This document shows positions 8,546-16,827 of a DNA stretch of 59,062 nucleotides, piece by piece. The DNA lies in the NCBI GenBank assembly GCA_964531645.1, contig CAZHEF010000013.1:1-59062 (forward strand). The letters are read 5' to 3'. Positions within the stretch are counted from its first letter, which is position 1, and the number at the start of each line of letters is the position of its first letter. This DNA comes from JBBIMS01 sp964531645. Lineage in GTDB: Bacteria > Acidobacteriota > Aminicenantia > JBFLYD01 > JBBIMS01. The notes under the pieces are model-generated. The model was not told the origin of the DNA. It did no database searches and saw only the letters and a list, made by a program, of their open reading frames with translations. A program made the translations under genes and the position numbers.

Positions 8546-9840
8546 GATTCCTCCAGGACTCTTTTATATATATCATTTATATGTCTTAAGAAAAAGTTAA
8601 GGTCAAAAATCTCTTCAATACTTTTATCTTTTAAAATCTCCATAATTTCAGTATCTTCCTTGATAACATCCTTAAATTGTCTTCTTTCCTTCCATGCTTT
8701 TAGGGAATTTCTCTGGACTATTGCATAAGCTTTTTCCCTTGAAAGACCTTTTTCCATTAAGACATGCAAAAGTCTCTGAGAGAAAATGAGTCCGAAACTC
8801 CTTTCTATGTTTTCCTTCATCCTTTCAGGATAAACAATTAATGTTGATACAATTTCAATCATTTCCTGAAGCATGAAGTCGATGAGGAGAAAACTTTCAG
8901 GGAAAATTATTCTTTCTACTGAGGAGTGGGAAATGTCCCTTTCATGCCAGAGATTTATGTTTTCGAGAGCCGAGATCAAATTGCTTCTCACAATTCTTGC
9001 AAGTCCGCAGACTCTTTCTGTTCTTACAGGATTTCTCTTGTGAGGCATAGATGATGAACCTTTCTGTCCTTCTGAGAAAAATTCCTCTGCTTCAAGGACC
9101 TCTGTCCTCTGAAGATGCCTGATTTCAGTTGCAATTTTTTCGAGGGTTGAGGCAGTTATTGAAAGCGCACTCATGACTTCAGCATGTCTATCCCTCTGGA
9201 TTACCTGATTGGAAACAGACTCGGGTCTTAAACTTAATTTTTCGCATGCAATTTTTTCCACTTCTGTCTCAAGATGGACATATGTCCCGACAGAACCAGA
9301 AATCCTTCCAACCTCTATATTTCTTTTTGCATTTTTAAGCCTTTCGATGTTTCTTCTCATCTCATCATAGTAAATTAAAAATTTGAATCCAAAAGTTATG
9401 GGCTCAGCATGAACTCCGTGGGTTCTTCCCATCACGGGAAGGTCCTTCCATTCGATTGCCTTCTCCCTCAGGATTTCCTTTAAGTTTACTGCTTTTTCAA
9501 TCGCTAAGTTTATAGAATCTCTTATTAAAATTGAAAGAGCTGTGTCGACAATATCATAGGAGGTTAGACCCATGTGGAAATATCTTGAATCATCTCCGAT
9601 AAACTCAGAAACAGATATGGTAAAAGCTACCATATCGTGTTTTGTTATTTTTTCAATTTCTTTTATTCTTTCCACTGAAAATGACGCTTTAATCTTTATT
9701 CTCTCGAGAGCATCCTGCGGAATTTTTCCCAATTTAGCCCACGCCTCACAGACCGCAAGCTCCACTTCCAGCCATTTTCTGAATTTATTCTCCTCACTCC
9801 ATATATTTCTCATCTCAGGGAGGGAATATCTTTCAATCAT
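8542..9840 (-). CDS. purB: Adenylosuccinate lyase
   Basis: 432 residues. It splits SAICAR and adenylosuccinate, so it serves both IMP synthesis and the IMP-to-AMP branch. Fumarase/aspartase superfamily landmarks are GLTSYDIVDTA near 91-101, GRTHGVHAEP with H141, and the signature SSSMPHKRNP (262-271) carrying the catalytic serine. AAGGAG precedes the ATG. It begins 2 nt after the M16 peptidase stop, so it is the second gene of the operon. Its partner purA lies at 21.4 kb. Confidence 0.97.
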   Translation of the reverse strand: MIERYSLPEMRNIWSEENKFRKWLEVELAVCEAWAKLGKIPQDALERIKIKASFSVERIKEIEKITKHDMVAFTISVSEFIGDDSRYFHMGLTSYDIVDTALSILIRDSINLAIEKAVNLKEILREKAIEWKDLPVMGRTHGVHAEPITFGFKFLIYYDEMRRNIERLKNAKRNIEVGRISGSVGTYVHLETEVEKIACEKLSLRPESVSNQVIQRDRHAEVMSALSITASTLEKIATEIRHLQRTEVLEAEEFFSEGQKGSSSMPHKRNPVRTERVCGLARIVRSNLISALENINLWHERDISHSSVERIIFPESFLLIDFMLQEMIEIVSTLIVYPERMKENIERSFGLIFSQRLLHVLMEKGLSREKAYAIVQRNSLKAWKERRQFKDVIKEDTEIMEILKDKSIEEIFDLNFFLRHINDIYKRVLEES

Positions 9841-9842
9841 TG

Positions 9843-11111
9843 TTAAACTCCTTTATTTATGGATAGTTTTTCCATCTCTTTTTGTTTTGGAAGATCACCA
9901 AGGAGAAGTATGGCAGAGTTTTTAAAGTCAATAAGTTCTCTTGCAACCTCTTTTACCTCTTCCATCTCAACTTTGTCAATCTCCTCAAGGAATGAATCCG
10001 GGGAAATCTGCTCACCATGGTAAAGCTCATTTCTTGCAAGGTAAGCCATTCTGCTTGTGGAGCTTTCAAGGTTAAGAACAAACCCACCCTTTAAATGCTC
10101 TTTCCCCCTTTCAACTTCATCCTCATTTATATCACCCTCCCTCATCTTCTCAAGCTCTTCCTTCATTACTTCTACTACCTCTTTTAAATTCTTTCTGTTA
10201 GTATCGCAGAAGATTGTCCATACACCACAATCGAGGAATGTTGTAGGCGATGAACCAACACTGTAAGCAAGCCCTCTTTCCTCCCTGATTTTCTGAAAAA
10301 GTCTTGAGCTGAAACCACCCGCAAGAATTTCATTCAGAATAAAAAAAGCAAATCTCTTTTTACTCTTCTGGGAAAAGCCCGGAAATCCAAGGACAATGTG
10401 AACCTGCTCCATCTCCTTTTTGTTTTTGTAAAATAAACCTGGGTTGAATTTGGGAGAAGAAAGATTCCTTGAGTTTGGAATGTATGGGAGATTTCCAAAA
10501 TTTTTTTCAACAGATTTTTTTACCTCCTCGAAATTGATTGACCCGGAAGATGAAACGAATACTTTAGATGATATAAATGTTGAGGCATGTTTATCTAATA
10601 AATTTTTCCTTTTCAGAGATTTAACTGTATCCTCAGAACCGAGAATTGACCTTCCAAGAGAGTGACTTTTCAGATAATTTCTGAAGAAGAGCTCAATGGA
10701 AAGGTCTTCAGGGTCATCCTCCACAGATTTAATCTCCTCTAAAATTACCCTTTTTTCATTTTCAATTTCCTCATCCAGGAAAAGGGGGTGAAGGAATATT
10801 TCAGAGATAAACTCAATGGCTTTCTGGAAATTTTTGTCAAGAATCTTGCAATTTATCCCCATGAATTCCTTTGAGGTAAAAGCATCAACTTCTCCTCCCA
10901 ATCTATCTGTGATTTTTGCAATCTCCCTATAATTAAATTTTTCAGAGCCTTTAAAGAGCATGTGTTCTATGAAATGAAGAATTCCGCTTTTATCCTCGGG
11001 TTCATCTCTTGAGCCCTCCCTCAACCAGATTCCTATAGATACAGTTTTTGAATATGGTATATACTCATGAATTATTTTTACTGAATTGGGAAGACTCTCT
11101 TCGTAAATCAT
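9843..11111 (-). CDS. M16 family zinc peptidase (processing-peptidase type)
   Basis: 422 residues from the ATG at 11111. The inverted zinc motif HFIEH (H46, E49, H50) is followed by the third ligand region VILEEIKSVEDD about 75 residues later. The C-terminal half has the RGLAYSVGSS motif typical of pitrilysin/mitochondrial-processing-peptidase-like proteins. I chose the ATG rather than a TTG 36 nt upstream because that TTG is the first half of a -35 box (TTGATA), with a -10 box between it and the ATG; the protein also aligns with the usual family start at the SLPNSVKI strand. It heads the purine operon, a pairing whose reason is unclear. The natural substrate is unknown. Confidence 0.92.
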   Translation of the reverse strand: MIYEESLPNSVKIIHEYIPYSKTVSIGIWLREGSRDEPEDKSGILHFIEHMLFKGSEKFNYREIAKITDRLGGEVDAFTSKEFMGINCKILDKNFQKAIEFISEIFLHPLFLDEEIENEKRVILEEIKSVEDDPEDLSIELFFRNYLKSHSLGRSILGSEDTVKSLKRKNLLDKHASTFISSKVFVSSSGSINFEEVKKSVEKNFGNLPYIPNSRNLSSPKFNPGLFYKNKKEMEQVHIVLGFPGFSQKSKKRFAFFILNEILAGGFSSRLFQKIREERGLAYSVGSSPTTFLDCGVWTIFCDTNRKNLKEVVEVMKEELEKMREGDINEDEVERGKEHLKGGFVLNLESSTSRMAYLARNELYHGEQISPDSFLEEIDKVEMEEVKEVARELIDFKNSAILLLGDLPKQKEMEKLSINKGV

Positions 11112-11117
11112 AGAAAG

Positions 11118-11147
11118 ATTATCTGGATTCAAGATTAATTGTATCAA
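11118..11147 (-). promoter_or_regulatory. Promoter of the M16-pur operon, leaderless
   Basis: TTGATA (11147-11142), 18-nt spacer, GATAAT (11123-11118), then 6 nt to the ATG at 11111. There is no Shine-Dalgarno sequence. The expected transcription start falls on or next to the A of the start codon, so the mRNA should be leaderless. Confidence 0.65.
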
Positions 11148-11164
11148 GGGTCAAAAATTTAGTC

Positions 11165-11480
11165 AAGGAAAGGTGGAACCTACTGAATTTTAAGGGGTCG
11201 AGCATAAGAAGGTATAAAAAAATACTTGGTAAATATAAAAATAGAGATTTCGAATAACCAATAACCAAGTTCCAATAACCAGATAATAAACAATAATCAA
11301 ACATTGATGAGAAATAAAGTTCTTTTCTTTCTTTAGTTTGTGTATTGGAAAATTTGTAATCGGAGTTTATTTGGAGCCTGGTTATCGGTTCTTGGTAATT
11401 TTTAATTCTTGATGTGAAAGAGAGAGTATTAGCTAATTTTTTTATATTTTTATAGAAGCTCGGAGAACCCCAGGATCTTT
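11165..11480. repeat. Long imperfect palindromic element, copy A
   Basis: Fills the 370-nt divergent spacer between the purine operon and the lipoprotein-tat operon. The left arm holds words such as ATAACCAATAACCAAGTTCC and the right arm the complementary ATTGGAAAATTTG, TTTGGAGCCTGG and CTTGGTAATTTTTAA. It resembles the element at 28371-28770 in both arms but not in the central loop, so the arms appear to be the conserved part. No convincing gene was found inside it. Confidence 0.6.
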
Positions 11481-11484
11481 CTTG

Positions 11485-11513
11485 TTGACACATACTGAAA
11501 AAGAGGAGATAAT
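11485..11513 (+). promoter_or_regulatory. Promoter of the lipoprotein-tat operon, leaderless
   Basis: Perfect TTGACA (11485-11490), 17-nt spacer, GATAAT (11508-11513). The ATG follows after only 6 nt. The purine-rich AAGAGGAGA is inside the spacer and would not be in the transcript. A leaderless mRNA is inferred. Confidence 0.75.
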
Positions 11514-11519
11514 TTTTAC

Positions 11520-12188
11520 ATGAGAAAAGATTTGATAATTTTTATTCTTACAATACTTGCGATTTCCTGTAGTCAGTCAAATCTTCCCCTTCCTGAGGAT
11601 GCAACAGTTGAGATAATTGCATACCCTTCAATTATTCCTGTTCAAGGCGGTGTTTCTACAATTACTGTTATTGGATACGAAAAGGATGGGAGATCATTAA
11701 GGGATGGAATCCTTGTTAATTTCAGAACCGACCTTGGAATTATTGAGCCGATGACTGCAGAGATTAAAAATGGAAAAGCTGTTTCATATCTTAAAAGTTC
11801 AGGAATTCCTGGAAATGCGACAGTGACTGCATGGTTTGTGGGAGGAGCCACTGTCTCAGTTATTGTTAAAATTCAGAACCATAAACCTGTTAAGACTCTT
11901 CTTCTTACAGCTTCAAGCTATGAGGTTGGAGTGGGTGGCGGGAGTCTCCTCTTGAATGGTTATGCCCTTGATGAAAATAATAGTCCGGTTTCAGGAGCTC
12001 CTTTAATTTTCTCTACAACAAGAGGCACACTCTCTTCCAATGGTAATCCTCTGCTCACTGATTCCAATGGGAAGGCTTCTGATATCCTTTATATTCCTCC
12101 CAACAATACCGGTTCGGAACTAACGATAAAAGTAACCCTTTATCACGGCTCAATTTCAACTACAGTCGGGATAATACAAGGAACATAA
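11520..12188 (+). CDS. Lipoprotein with bacterial Ig-like (invasin-type) domains
   Basis: 222 residues. The N-terminus MRKDLIIFILTILAISC is a lipoprotein signal with lipobox LAIS-C17. Residues about 30-115 form one Big_1/invasin-like fold (VQGGVSTITV, VNFRTDLG, GNATVTAWF); about 120-220 form a second (SGAPLIFSTTRGTLSSNG). Such domains are found on surface proteins; no enzymatic motif is present. The tatA ATG follows its stop codon directly, so it shares the leaderless promoter with the Tat genes. A functional link to Tat is not proven. Confidence 0.8.
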   Translation: MRKDLIIFILTILAISCSQSNLPLPEDATVEIIAYPSIIPVQGGVSTITVIGYEKDGRSLRDGILVNFRTDLGIIEPMTAEIKNGKAVSYLKSSGIPGNATVTAWFVGGATVSVIVKIQNHKPVKTLLLTASSYEVGVGGGSLLLNGYALDENNSPVSGAPLIFSTTRGTLSSNGNPLLTDSNGKASDILYIPPNNTGSELTIKVTLYHGSISTTVGIIQGT

Positions 12189-12434
12189 ATGCCGAACATT
12201 GGTTTTCCTGAGCTTATTCTTATTCTTGTTATCGCCCTTTTGATTTTTGGACCAAAGAAACTGCCTGAGATAGGAAAGTCTATAGGCAGAGCAATTGCTG
12301 AGCTTAAGAGGGCTTCCAATGAATTAAAGGAGACAATTGAGGATGAAATTAGAGCTGAAGAGTTAAAAAAGTTTGAAGAGAGTCTGGAGAGTGAAATTGG
12401 AAGAGATGAAGAAGGAAAGGAAACACCACAATGA
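12189..12434 (+). CDS. tatA: Sec-independent translocase subunit TatA/TatB type
   Basis: 81 residues. One N-terminal membrane segment (about 6-20), the FGPKKLPEIGKSIGRAI hinge and amphipathic helix, then a charged tail rich in E and K. This is the pore-forming component that works with TatC to export folded proteins. No second tatA/tatB gene is present nearby, so it may serve both roles. Its stop overlaps the tatC reading frame. Confidence 0.93.
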   Translation: MPNIGFPELILILVIALLIFGPKKLPEIGKSIGRAIAELKRASNELKETIEDEIRAEELKKFEESLESEIGRDEEGKETPQ

Positions 12435-13158
12435 GATGTCTTTTTTCGAACATCTCGCTGAGCTTCGAAAGAGGATATTCTATTCATTCATAGCTTTAAT
12501 TATTGCTTTCGGAGCTTCCTGGAATTTTAGCAAAGATATTTACAATTTTCTTTCAAAACCTGTTCTCAAATATCTTCCAGAGGGTGAAAAGCTTGCCTTT
12601 ACATCAATAGTTGACCCATTCATGATGTATTTAAAGATTTCCTTCCTTGCAGGAATCTTCATTGCTTCACCCTTTATTTTTTTACAATTGTGGCTTTTTA
12701 TCTCTCCTGGTCTTTATCCCCACGAGAAGAAATATGTAATTCCATTTGTTTTCTTTACAACAGTATTTTTTGTTTCAGGTGGAGCTTTTGGCTATTATTT
12801 TCTTTTTCCCTTTGCTTGTAAATTTTTTCTTAGCCTTGGCTCAGATTTCAGACCTGTTATTACAATAAAGCAATATTTTGACCTCATAATAAAAGTTTTG
12901 ATTGGCACTGGAATTGTTTTTGAAATACCAACTGTTACTTTTCTCCTTGCAAGACTTGGACTTATAACTCCAAAGTTCTTGATTAAAAATTTAGGGATTG
13001 CAATTCTTATTATATTCGTTATTGCTGCAATAATAACACCGACCGGAGATGCAATAACTCAAACAATAATGGCAATTCCAATGATTGTCCTTTACCTTTT
13101 AAGTATTCTAATTGCCCTTATTTTCCAGAGGAAGGAAAAGAAGGAGTTGAAAGGTTGA
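12406..13158 (+). CDS. tatC: Sec-independent translocase subunit TatC
   Basis: About 250 residues with six membrane segments. It is the twin-arginine signal receptor. The family signature FFEHLAELRKRI is at the N-terminus; PFIFLQLWLFISPGLYPHEKK and ITPTGDAITQ are further typical stretches. The start is uncertain: ATG 12406 (preceded by GGAAGAG) or ATG 12436; a reading from 12373 would add 11 residues unlike the family. It overlaps tatA by 29 nt with the chosen start. Confidence 0.94.
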   Translation: MKKERKHHNEMSFFEHLAELRKRIFYSFIALIIAFGASWNFSKDIYNFLSKPVLKYLPEGEKLAFTSIVDPFMMYLKISFLAGIFIASPFIFLQLWLFISPGLYPHEKKYVIPFVFFTTVFFVSGGAFGYYFLFPFACKFFLSLGSDFRPVITIKQYFDLIIKVLIGTGIVFEIPTVTFLLARLGLITPKFLIKNLGIAILIIFVIAAIITPTGDAITQTIMAIPMIVLYLLSILIALIFQRKEKKELKG

Positions 13159-13159
13159 A

Positions 13160-14374
13160 ATGGCACTTTTCAAGCTGGCTCTTGTTCTATTTTTAATTTT
13201 TTTATTTCTGAAATTCAAATTAGATCTCGGGCTTACAATGCTCGCAGGCTCTGTCTTTTCTGCTATCCTTTTCAGAATGACTCCTTTCAATTTTTTAAAA
13301 AGTTTGGTGGATGCAATCCTCGAGCCTTCAACCATCGAGCTTGTTGGAATTGTTCTTTTAATTCTTATCCTCGGTAATATTTTGAGGAAAAAAGGAAGTA
13401 TGGAAAAACTTGTTTCCTCTCTTCAGAATCTCATTCCTTTTCCAAGACTTGTTCTTGTCCTTCCTTCATCAATAATGGGGCTTCTTCCCATGCCAGGAGG
13501 AGCTCTTTTCTCAGCTCCAATGCTCGAGGCTACCTCAGAAAAATTTATTCTTTCTCCTGAGAGAAAAACATTTTTAAATTTCTGGTTCAGACATACATGG
13601 GAATATATATGGCCTCTCTATCCAGGTCTTGTAATGACTGCCGTTTTATGGAAAATGCCAGTTCAGGAACTTATAAGAGCATGGTTTCCTGCAACAATCC
13701 TTGCGATTACAATAGGTGCAATCTATATCTTTATCACCATTCCCAGAATAAGAATGGGTTGGAATAATAACAAAAAAATGGAAAGCCTCCTTTTCCTTCT
13801 CTCAAGCCTGTGGGAAATAATTATAGTGATTATTTTAACTTTTTTCCTCAATGTTCCCATTCTTCTTTCCATGGGAGTTATAACATTTATCTCTCTAATT
13901 TTGCTAAAAATAAATTTAAAAGAAAAAATTAAGCTTGTCCTGAAATCCATCTCTTTTAAAACAGCGCTTCTTTTAATATCTGTCATGGTTTTTAAAAAAA
14001 TCCTCCAGAATTCAAACATATTCGACGATATCTCAGGTAGTATGAATTTTCATGGAATATTCTCTTTTCTTTCCCTCTTTCTTCTTCCCTTTATAATTGG
14101 TTTTTTAACAGGTATGAATCAGGCGTATGTTGGAATAGCATTTCCTATATTAACTCCTTTAATAGGTTCTCAATCACCTAATCTAACTTTACTTCTCTTC
14201 TCTTACATGAGCGGATTTATTGGGACTTTCTTCTCCCCTTCCCATTTCTGCCTCTCTCTCTCAGCCCAATATTTTAAAGCAAATTTCAGGGAAGTCTTAA
14301 AAATAATGTTCTTACCCGCTTTTTCTCTTCTTTTCATTGTTTTCATTTTCTGTTTGTTAAGAGTCAGATTATGA
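13160..14374 (+). CDS. DUF401 family integral membrane protein
   Basis: 404 residues with about ten hydrophobic segments. The GLLPMPGGALFSAPM motif followed by NFWFRHTWEYIWPLYPG is characteristic of DUF401 membrane proteins, which look like secondary transporters of unknown substrate. It begins 1 nt after the tatC stop, with AAAGG just upstream, so it is probably the last gene of this operon. Confidence 0.85.
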   Translation: MALFKLALVLFLIFLFLKFKLDLGLTMLAGSVFSAILFRMTPFNFLKSLVDAILEPSTIELVGIVLLILILGNILRKKGSMEKLVSSLQNLIPFPRLVLVLPSSIMGLLPMPGGALFSAPMLEATSEKFILSPERKTFLNFWFRHTWEYIWPLYPGLVMTAVLWKMPVQELIRAWFPATILAITIGAIYIFITIPRIRMGWNNNKKMESLLFLLSSLWEIIIVIILTFFLNVPILLSMGVITFISLILLKINLKEKIKLVLKSISFKTALLLISVMVFKKILQNSNIFDDISGSMNFHGIFSFLSLFLLPFIIGFLTGMNQAYVGIAFPILTPLIGSQSPNLTLLLFSYMSGFIGTFFSPSHFCLSLSAQYFKANFREVLKIMFLPAFSLLFIVFIFCLLRVRL

Positions 14375-14459
14375 AAAAATTAAAATAACCTTGAAAAGGA
14401 TTAAAATATTGAGTATCATAAAAATATGAAAAGGAAAGAAAAAAAAAGATGCGGTTAGG

Positions 14460-15266
14460 TTGGGGTATGCAAAAATTGCTAAAAATGAGACTTCTTGCTG
14501 TATCCCCTCTCAGTCTTGTTGTGGAAGTGGAGAAGTTGCAATAGACATAAGTAAAAAAATTGGATACACAGAAGAAGAAATCGGCTCAACTCCTGAAGGA
14601 GCAAATTTAGGTCTTGGATGCGGAAATCCTGTTGCCCATGCTTCTTTGGAAGAAGGAGAAGTCGTTCTTGATCTCGGCTCAGGTGCAGGGTTCGATTGTT
14701 TTCTTTCTGCAAAAAAAGTTGGAAAGAAAGGGAAAGTAATTGGAGTGGACATGACACCTGAGATGATTGAAAGAGCAAGGGAAAATGCGAGGAAAGGTGG
14801 ATATGAGAATGTTGAATTCAGACTGGGGGAGATAGAGAATCTTCCAGTTGCAGATAATTCGGTGGATGTTGTCATTTCCAATTGCGTTATAAATCTTTCT
14901 CCTGATAAAAAGAGAGTTTTTAAAGAAATATACAGAGTTTTGAAACCTGGTGGTAGATTTATAATATCAGATATTGTTTTGTTGAAGGAGCTTCCTGATT
15001 TTATAAAAAATTCTGTAAAGGCTTATGTTGGATGCCTTTCTGGAGCAGTGATGAAAGAAGAGTATATAAAAATCATAAAATCTGCAGGATTAAGAGAAGT
15101 AAAAATAATTGATGAAATTCCTTTTCCCATTGAATTAATGGTAAATGATGCTACTGCGCAAGCGGTTATGGAGAAATTGGTTATACCAGTTGAAAAAATA
15201 AAGGAAATTGAAAATAGTGTCTTGAGTATAAAAGTTTCAGGGATAAAATTAATAGATAAATCTTAG
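14460..15266 (+). CDS. arsM: Arsenite S-adenosylmethionine methyltransferase (5' end uncertain)
   Basis: 268 residues from TTG 14460. The SAM-binding loop is VVLDLGSGAGFD at 68-79. The three cysteines needed to bind and methylate As(III) are present: C54 in GLGCGNPV, C142 in SNCVINLS and C192 in YVGCLSGA. An extra CC pair at 13-14 and another at 20-21 are common in the family. The start looks truncated: upstream codons reading DAVRLGYAKIA continue the family's N-terminus, but the nearby ATG at 14426 is in another frame across an A9 run (14439-14447). No arsR or arsenite pump is adjacent. Confidence 0.9.
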   Translation: MGYAKIAKNETSCCIPSQSCCGSGEVAIDISKKIGYTEEEIGSTPEGANLGLGCGNPVAHASLEEGEVVLDLGSGAGFDCFLSAKKVGKKGKVIGVDMTPEMIERARENARKGGYENVEFRLGEIENLPVADNSVDVVISNCVINLSPDKKRVFKEIYRVLKPGGRFIISDIVLLKELPDFIKNSVKAYVGCLSGAVMKEEYIKIIKSAGLREVKIIDEIPFPIELMVNDATAQAVMEKLVIPVEKIKEIENSVLSIKVSGIKLIDKS

Positions 15267-15334
15267 ATTTTTTACTTCATAACTTCTTTCAGTATTCTCT
15301 TAGAAAGTCTGGAAACCCCAGATTATTTTTAATG

Positions 15335-15363
15335 TTGACCTTCCTTTTATATTGTGATAAAAA
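15335..15363 (+). promoter_or_regulatory. Promoter with near-zero leader upstream of the 15371 gene
   Basis: TTGACC (15335-15340), 17-nt spacer, TAAAAA (15358-15363), then 7 nt to ATG 15371. No Shine-Dalgarno sequence. GATAAA (15356-15361) with a 15-nt spacer is an alternative -10. Confidence 0.45.
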
Positions 15364-15370
15364 CTATTTC

Positions 15371-15802
15371 ATGAGAGTAAAAATTTTGCTTTTAAGCCTT
15401 TTTTTGCTAATCCCTTTCTATGCAAAATCTGAAGATTTGGGAATTAAGGCGGGTGTAGCCATTGGAGACCTTGACCAGTTTTTCTTTGGTGTCTTTACTC
15501 CAATCCCTCTTGAAAGATTTCTTCTCTTCCAGCCAACTCTTGAATTTGGATTTGGAGACCATGCAACTTCTATTTTCCTTTCAATGGATTTTCTTTACAG
15601 GTTGAAAAGGAATTTCTCTGCGGGTGGAGGATTGGGAATTCTTCATAACAGTTTCTCAGGAGGAGGTTCTAAGACAGATCCATCCCTTTCTCTATTTTTC
15701 AACTTTCGATACCCTGTAAAAAGAACAGATATTTTCTGGGAGATAAGGGCACAGATTTCAGATTGTTCGCAAGTCAGATTCTCTTTTGGTTTTCTCCTTT
15801 AA
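15371..15802 (+). CDS. Small secreted protein, probable outer-membrane beta-barrel
   Basis: 143 residues from the ATG at 15371. The N-terminus MRVKILLLSLFLLIPFYAKS is a signal peptide. The mature part is built of alternating aromatic/glycine strands (LEFGFGDHAT, FSAGGGLGILH, SLFFNFRYP, VRFSFGFLL) and ends in an aromatic/hydrophobic strand, as outer-membrane barrels do. I do not recognise a family. A longer reading from 15332 would begin upstream of the promoter. The nfo frame follows almost at once. Confidence 0.6.
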   Translation: MRVKILLLSLFLLIPFYAKSEDLGIKAGVAIGDLDQFFFGVFTPIPLERFLLFQPTLEFGFGDHATSIFLSMDFLYRLKRNFSAGGGLGILHNSFSGGGSKTDPSLSLFFNFRYPVKRTDIFWEIRAQISDCSQVRFSFGFLL

Positions 15803-15804
15803 AA

Positions 15805-16662
15805 TTGGATTTAAAAATAGGTGCTCATTTATCAATTGAGGGTGGAGTTCATAGAGCGATTGAGAGGGGAATTGAGTTAGGATGCAAAACTGTTCAGCTT
15901 TTTTTAAGAAATAATAACAGATGGAAGGGGAGAGAGCTTGAGGATTGGGAGACCGAGAGATTTAAATATTTAGCGAAAGAATCAGGGATTTCTCCTCTGA
16001 TTGCCCATGCGATTTATTTGATAAATCTCTCTTCTCCTGAGAGAAACCATCTATCAAAGTCGATCACTGCAGTCATTGAGGATTTAAGAAAATGTTTAAT
16101 TCTACAAATTCCTTATTTAATTCTTCATCCTGGCTTCCATATTGGCTCAGGGGAAAGGGAGGGAATCAAAAGGTTTGCAAACTATTTGAGGGAAATTATT
16201 AAAGAATGTGAAGGGGTTGAAATTTTAGTTGAGAATTCTTCAGGAGGAGGAACTCAGATAGGATGGAGCATTGAACAGCTTAAAGAAATAATAGATCGAG
16301 CGGAAGGAGAGTCAGGAATATGTATTGACACATGCCATCTTTTCTCAGCTGGCTATCCAATTCACAATAGAGAAGGATTTGAAAGTACTATGGATGAGAT
16401 TAAAAGAAAGATCGGATTTGAAAGGATTAAAGTTATTCATGTTAATGATTCAAAAAGAGAGTGTGGGTCAAGGATTGACAGACACGAGCATATTGGAGAG
16501 GGGAAAATCGGCGAGGATGGATTTAGATTTTTCTTAAATTTTAAGCCCTTCAGGAACCTTCCTTTTATAATAGAAACTCCGAAGGAGAAGGATGAAAGAG
16601 GACTTGATATGGATATTTTAAATATTGAGGAATTAAAAAGACTGGCAAGCAATAAGTTTTAG
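15805..16662 (+). CDS. nfo: Endonuclease IV (AP endonuclease)
   Basis: 285 residues from TTG 15805. It cuts 5' of abasic sites in base-excision repair. Metal-binding motifs in order are KIGAHLSIEGG, LILHPGFHIGSG, VENSSGGGTQIG, CIDTCHLFSAGY, HVNDSK and HEHIGEGKIG; together these give the three-zinc site. TTG 15805 fits the family start (LKIGAHLS) and begins 2 nt after the preceding stop; a TTG at 15763 would overlap the upstream gene. No clear ribosome-binding site for either, so translation may be coupled. Confidence 0.95.
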   Translation: MDLKIGAHLSIEGGVHRAIERGIELGCKTVQLFLRNNNRWKGRELEDWETERFKYLAKESGISPLIAHAIYLINLSSPERNHLSKSITAVIEDLRKCLILQIPYLILHPGFHIGSGEREGIKRFANYLREIIKECEGVEILVENSSGGGTQIGWSIEQLKEIIDRAEGESGICIDTCHLFSAGYPIHNREGFESTMDEIKRKIGFERIKVIHVNDSKRECGSRIDRHEHIGEGKIGEDGFRFFLNFKPFRNLPFIIETPKEKDERGLDMDILNIEELKRLASNKF

Positions 16663-16827
16663 TTTCTTGAATAATCTTTTAAAATCCCTCTTTATTTCCA
16701 TTATCCTCATTAACTCATCAATTAAATTTTTCTATCGTTAAATCAACATCTCTGATAATGCTCTTTACCTTTTACTTTCCACTATTAATATAACTTGATT
16801 TTATCCTAAAATGCTCTTCCTTTAAAT

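Noticed and set aside
11112..11147. TTG at 11147 as start of the M16 peptidase
   Set aside because: The TTG is part of the -35 box TTGATA, no SD precedes it, and the 12 extra residues fit no family member.
11119..11493. A 124-residue minus-strand ORF in the pur/tat spacer
   Set aside because: It covers palindromic element A and runs through both promoters; no family resemblance.
11148..11519. A purine or PRPP riboswitch before the pur operon
   Set aside because: The promoter lies next to the start codon, so there is no leader in which a riboswitch could fold; no aptamer motif was seen.
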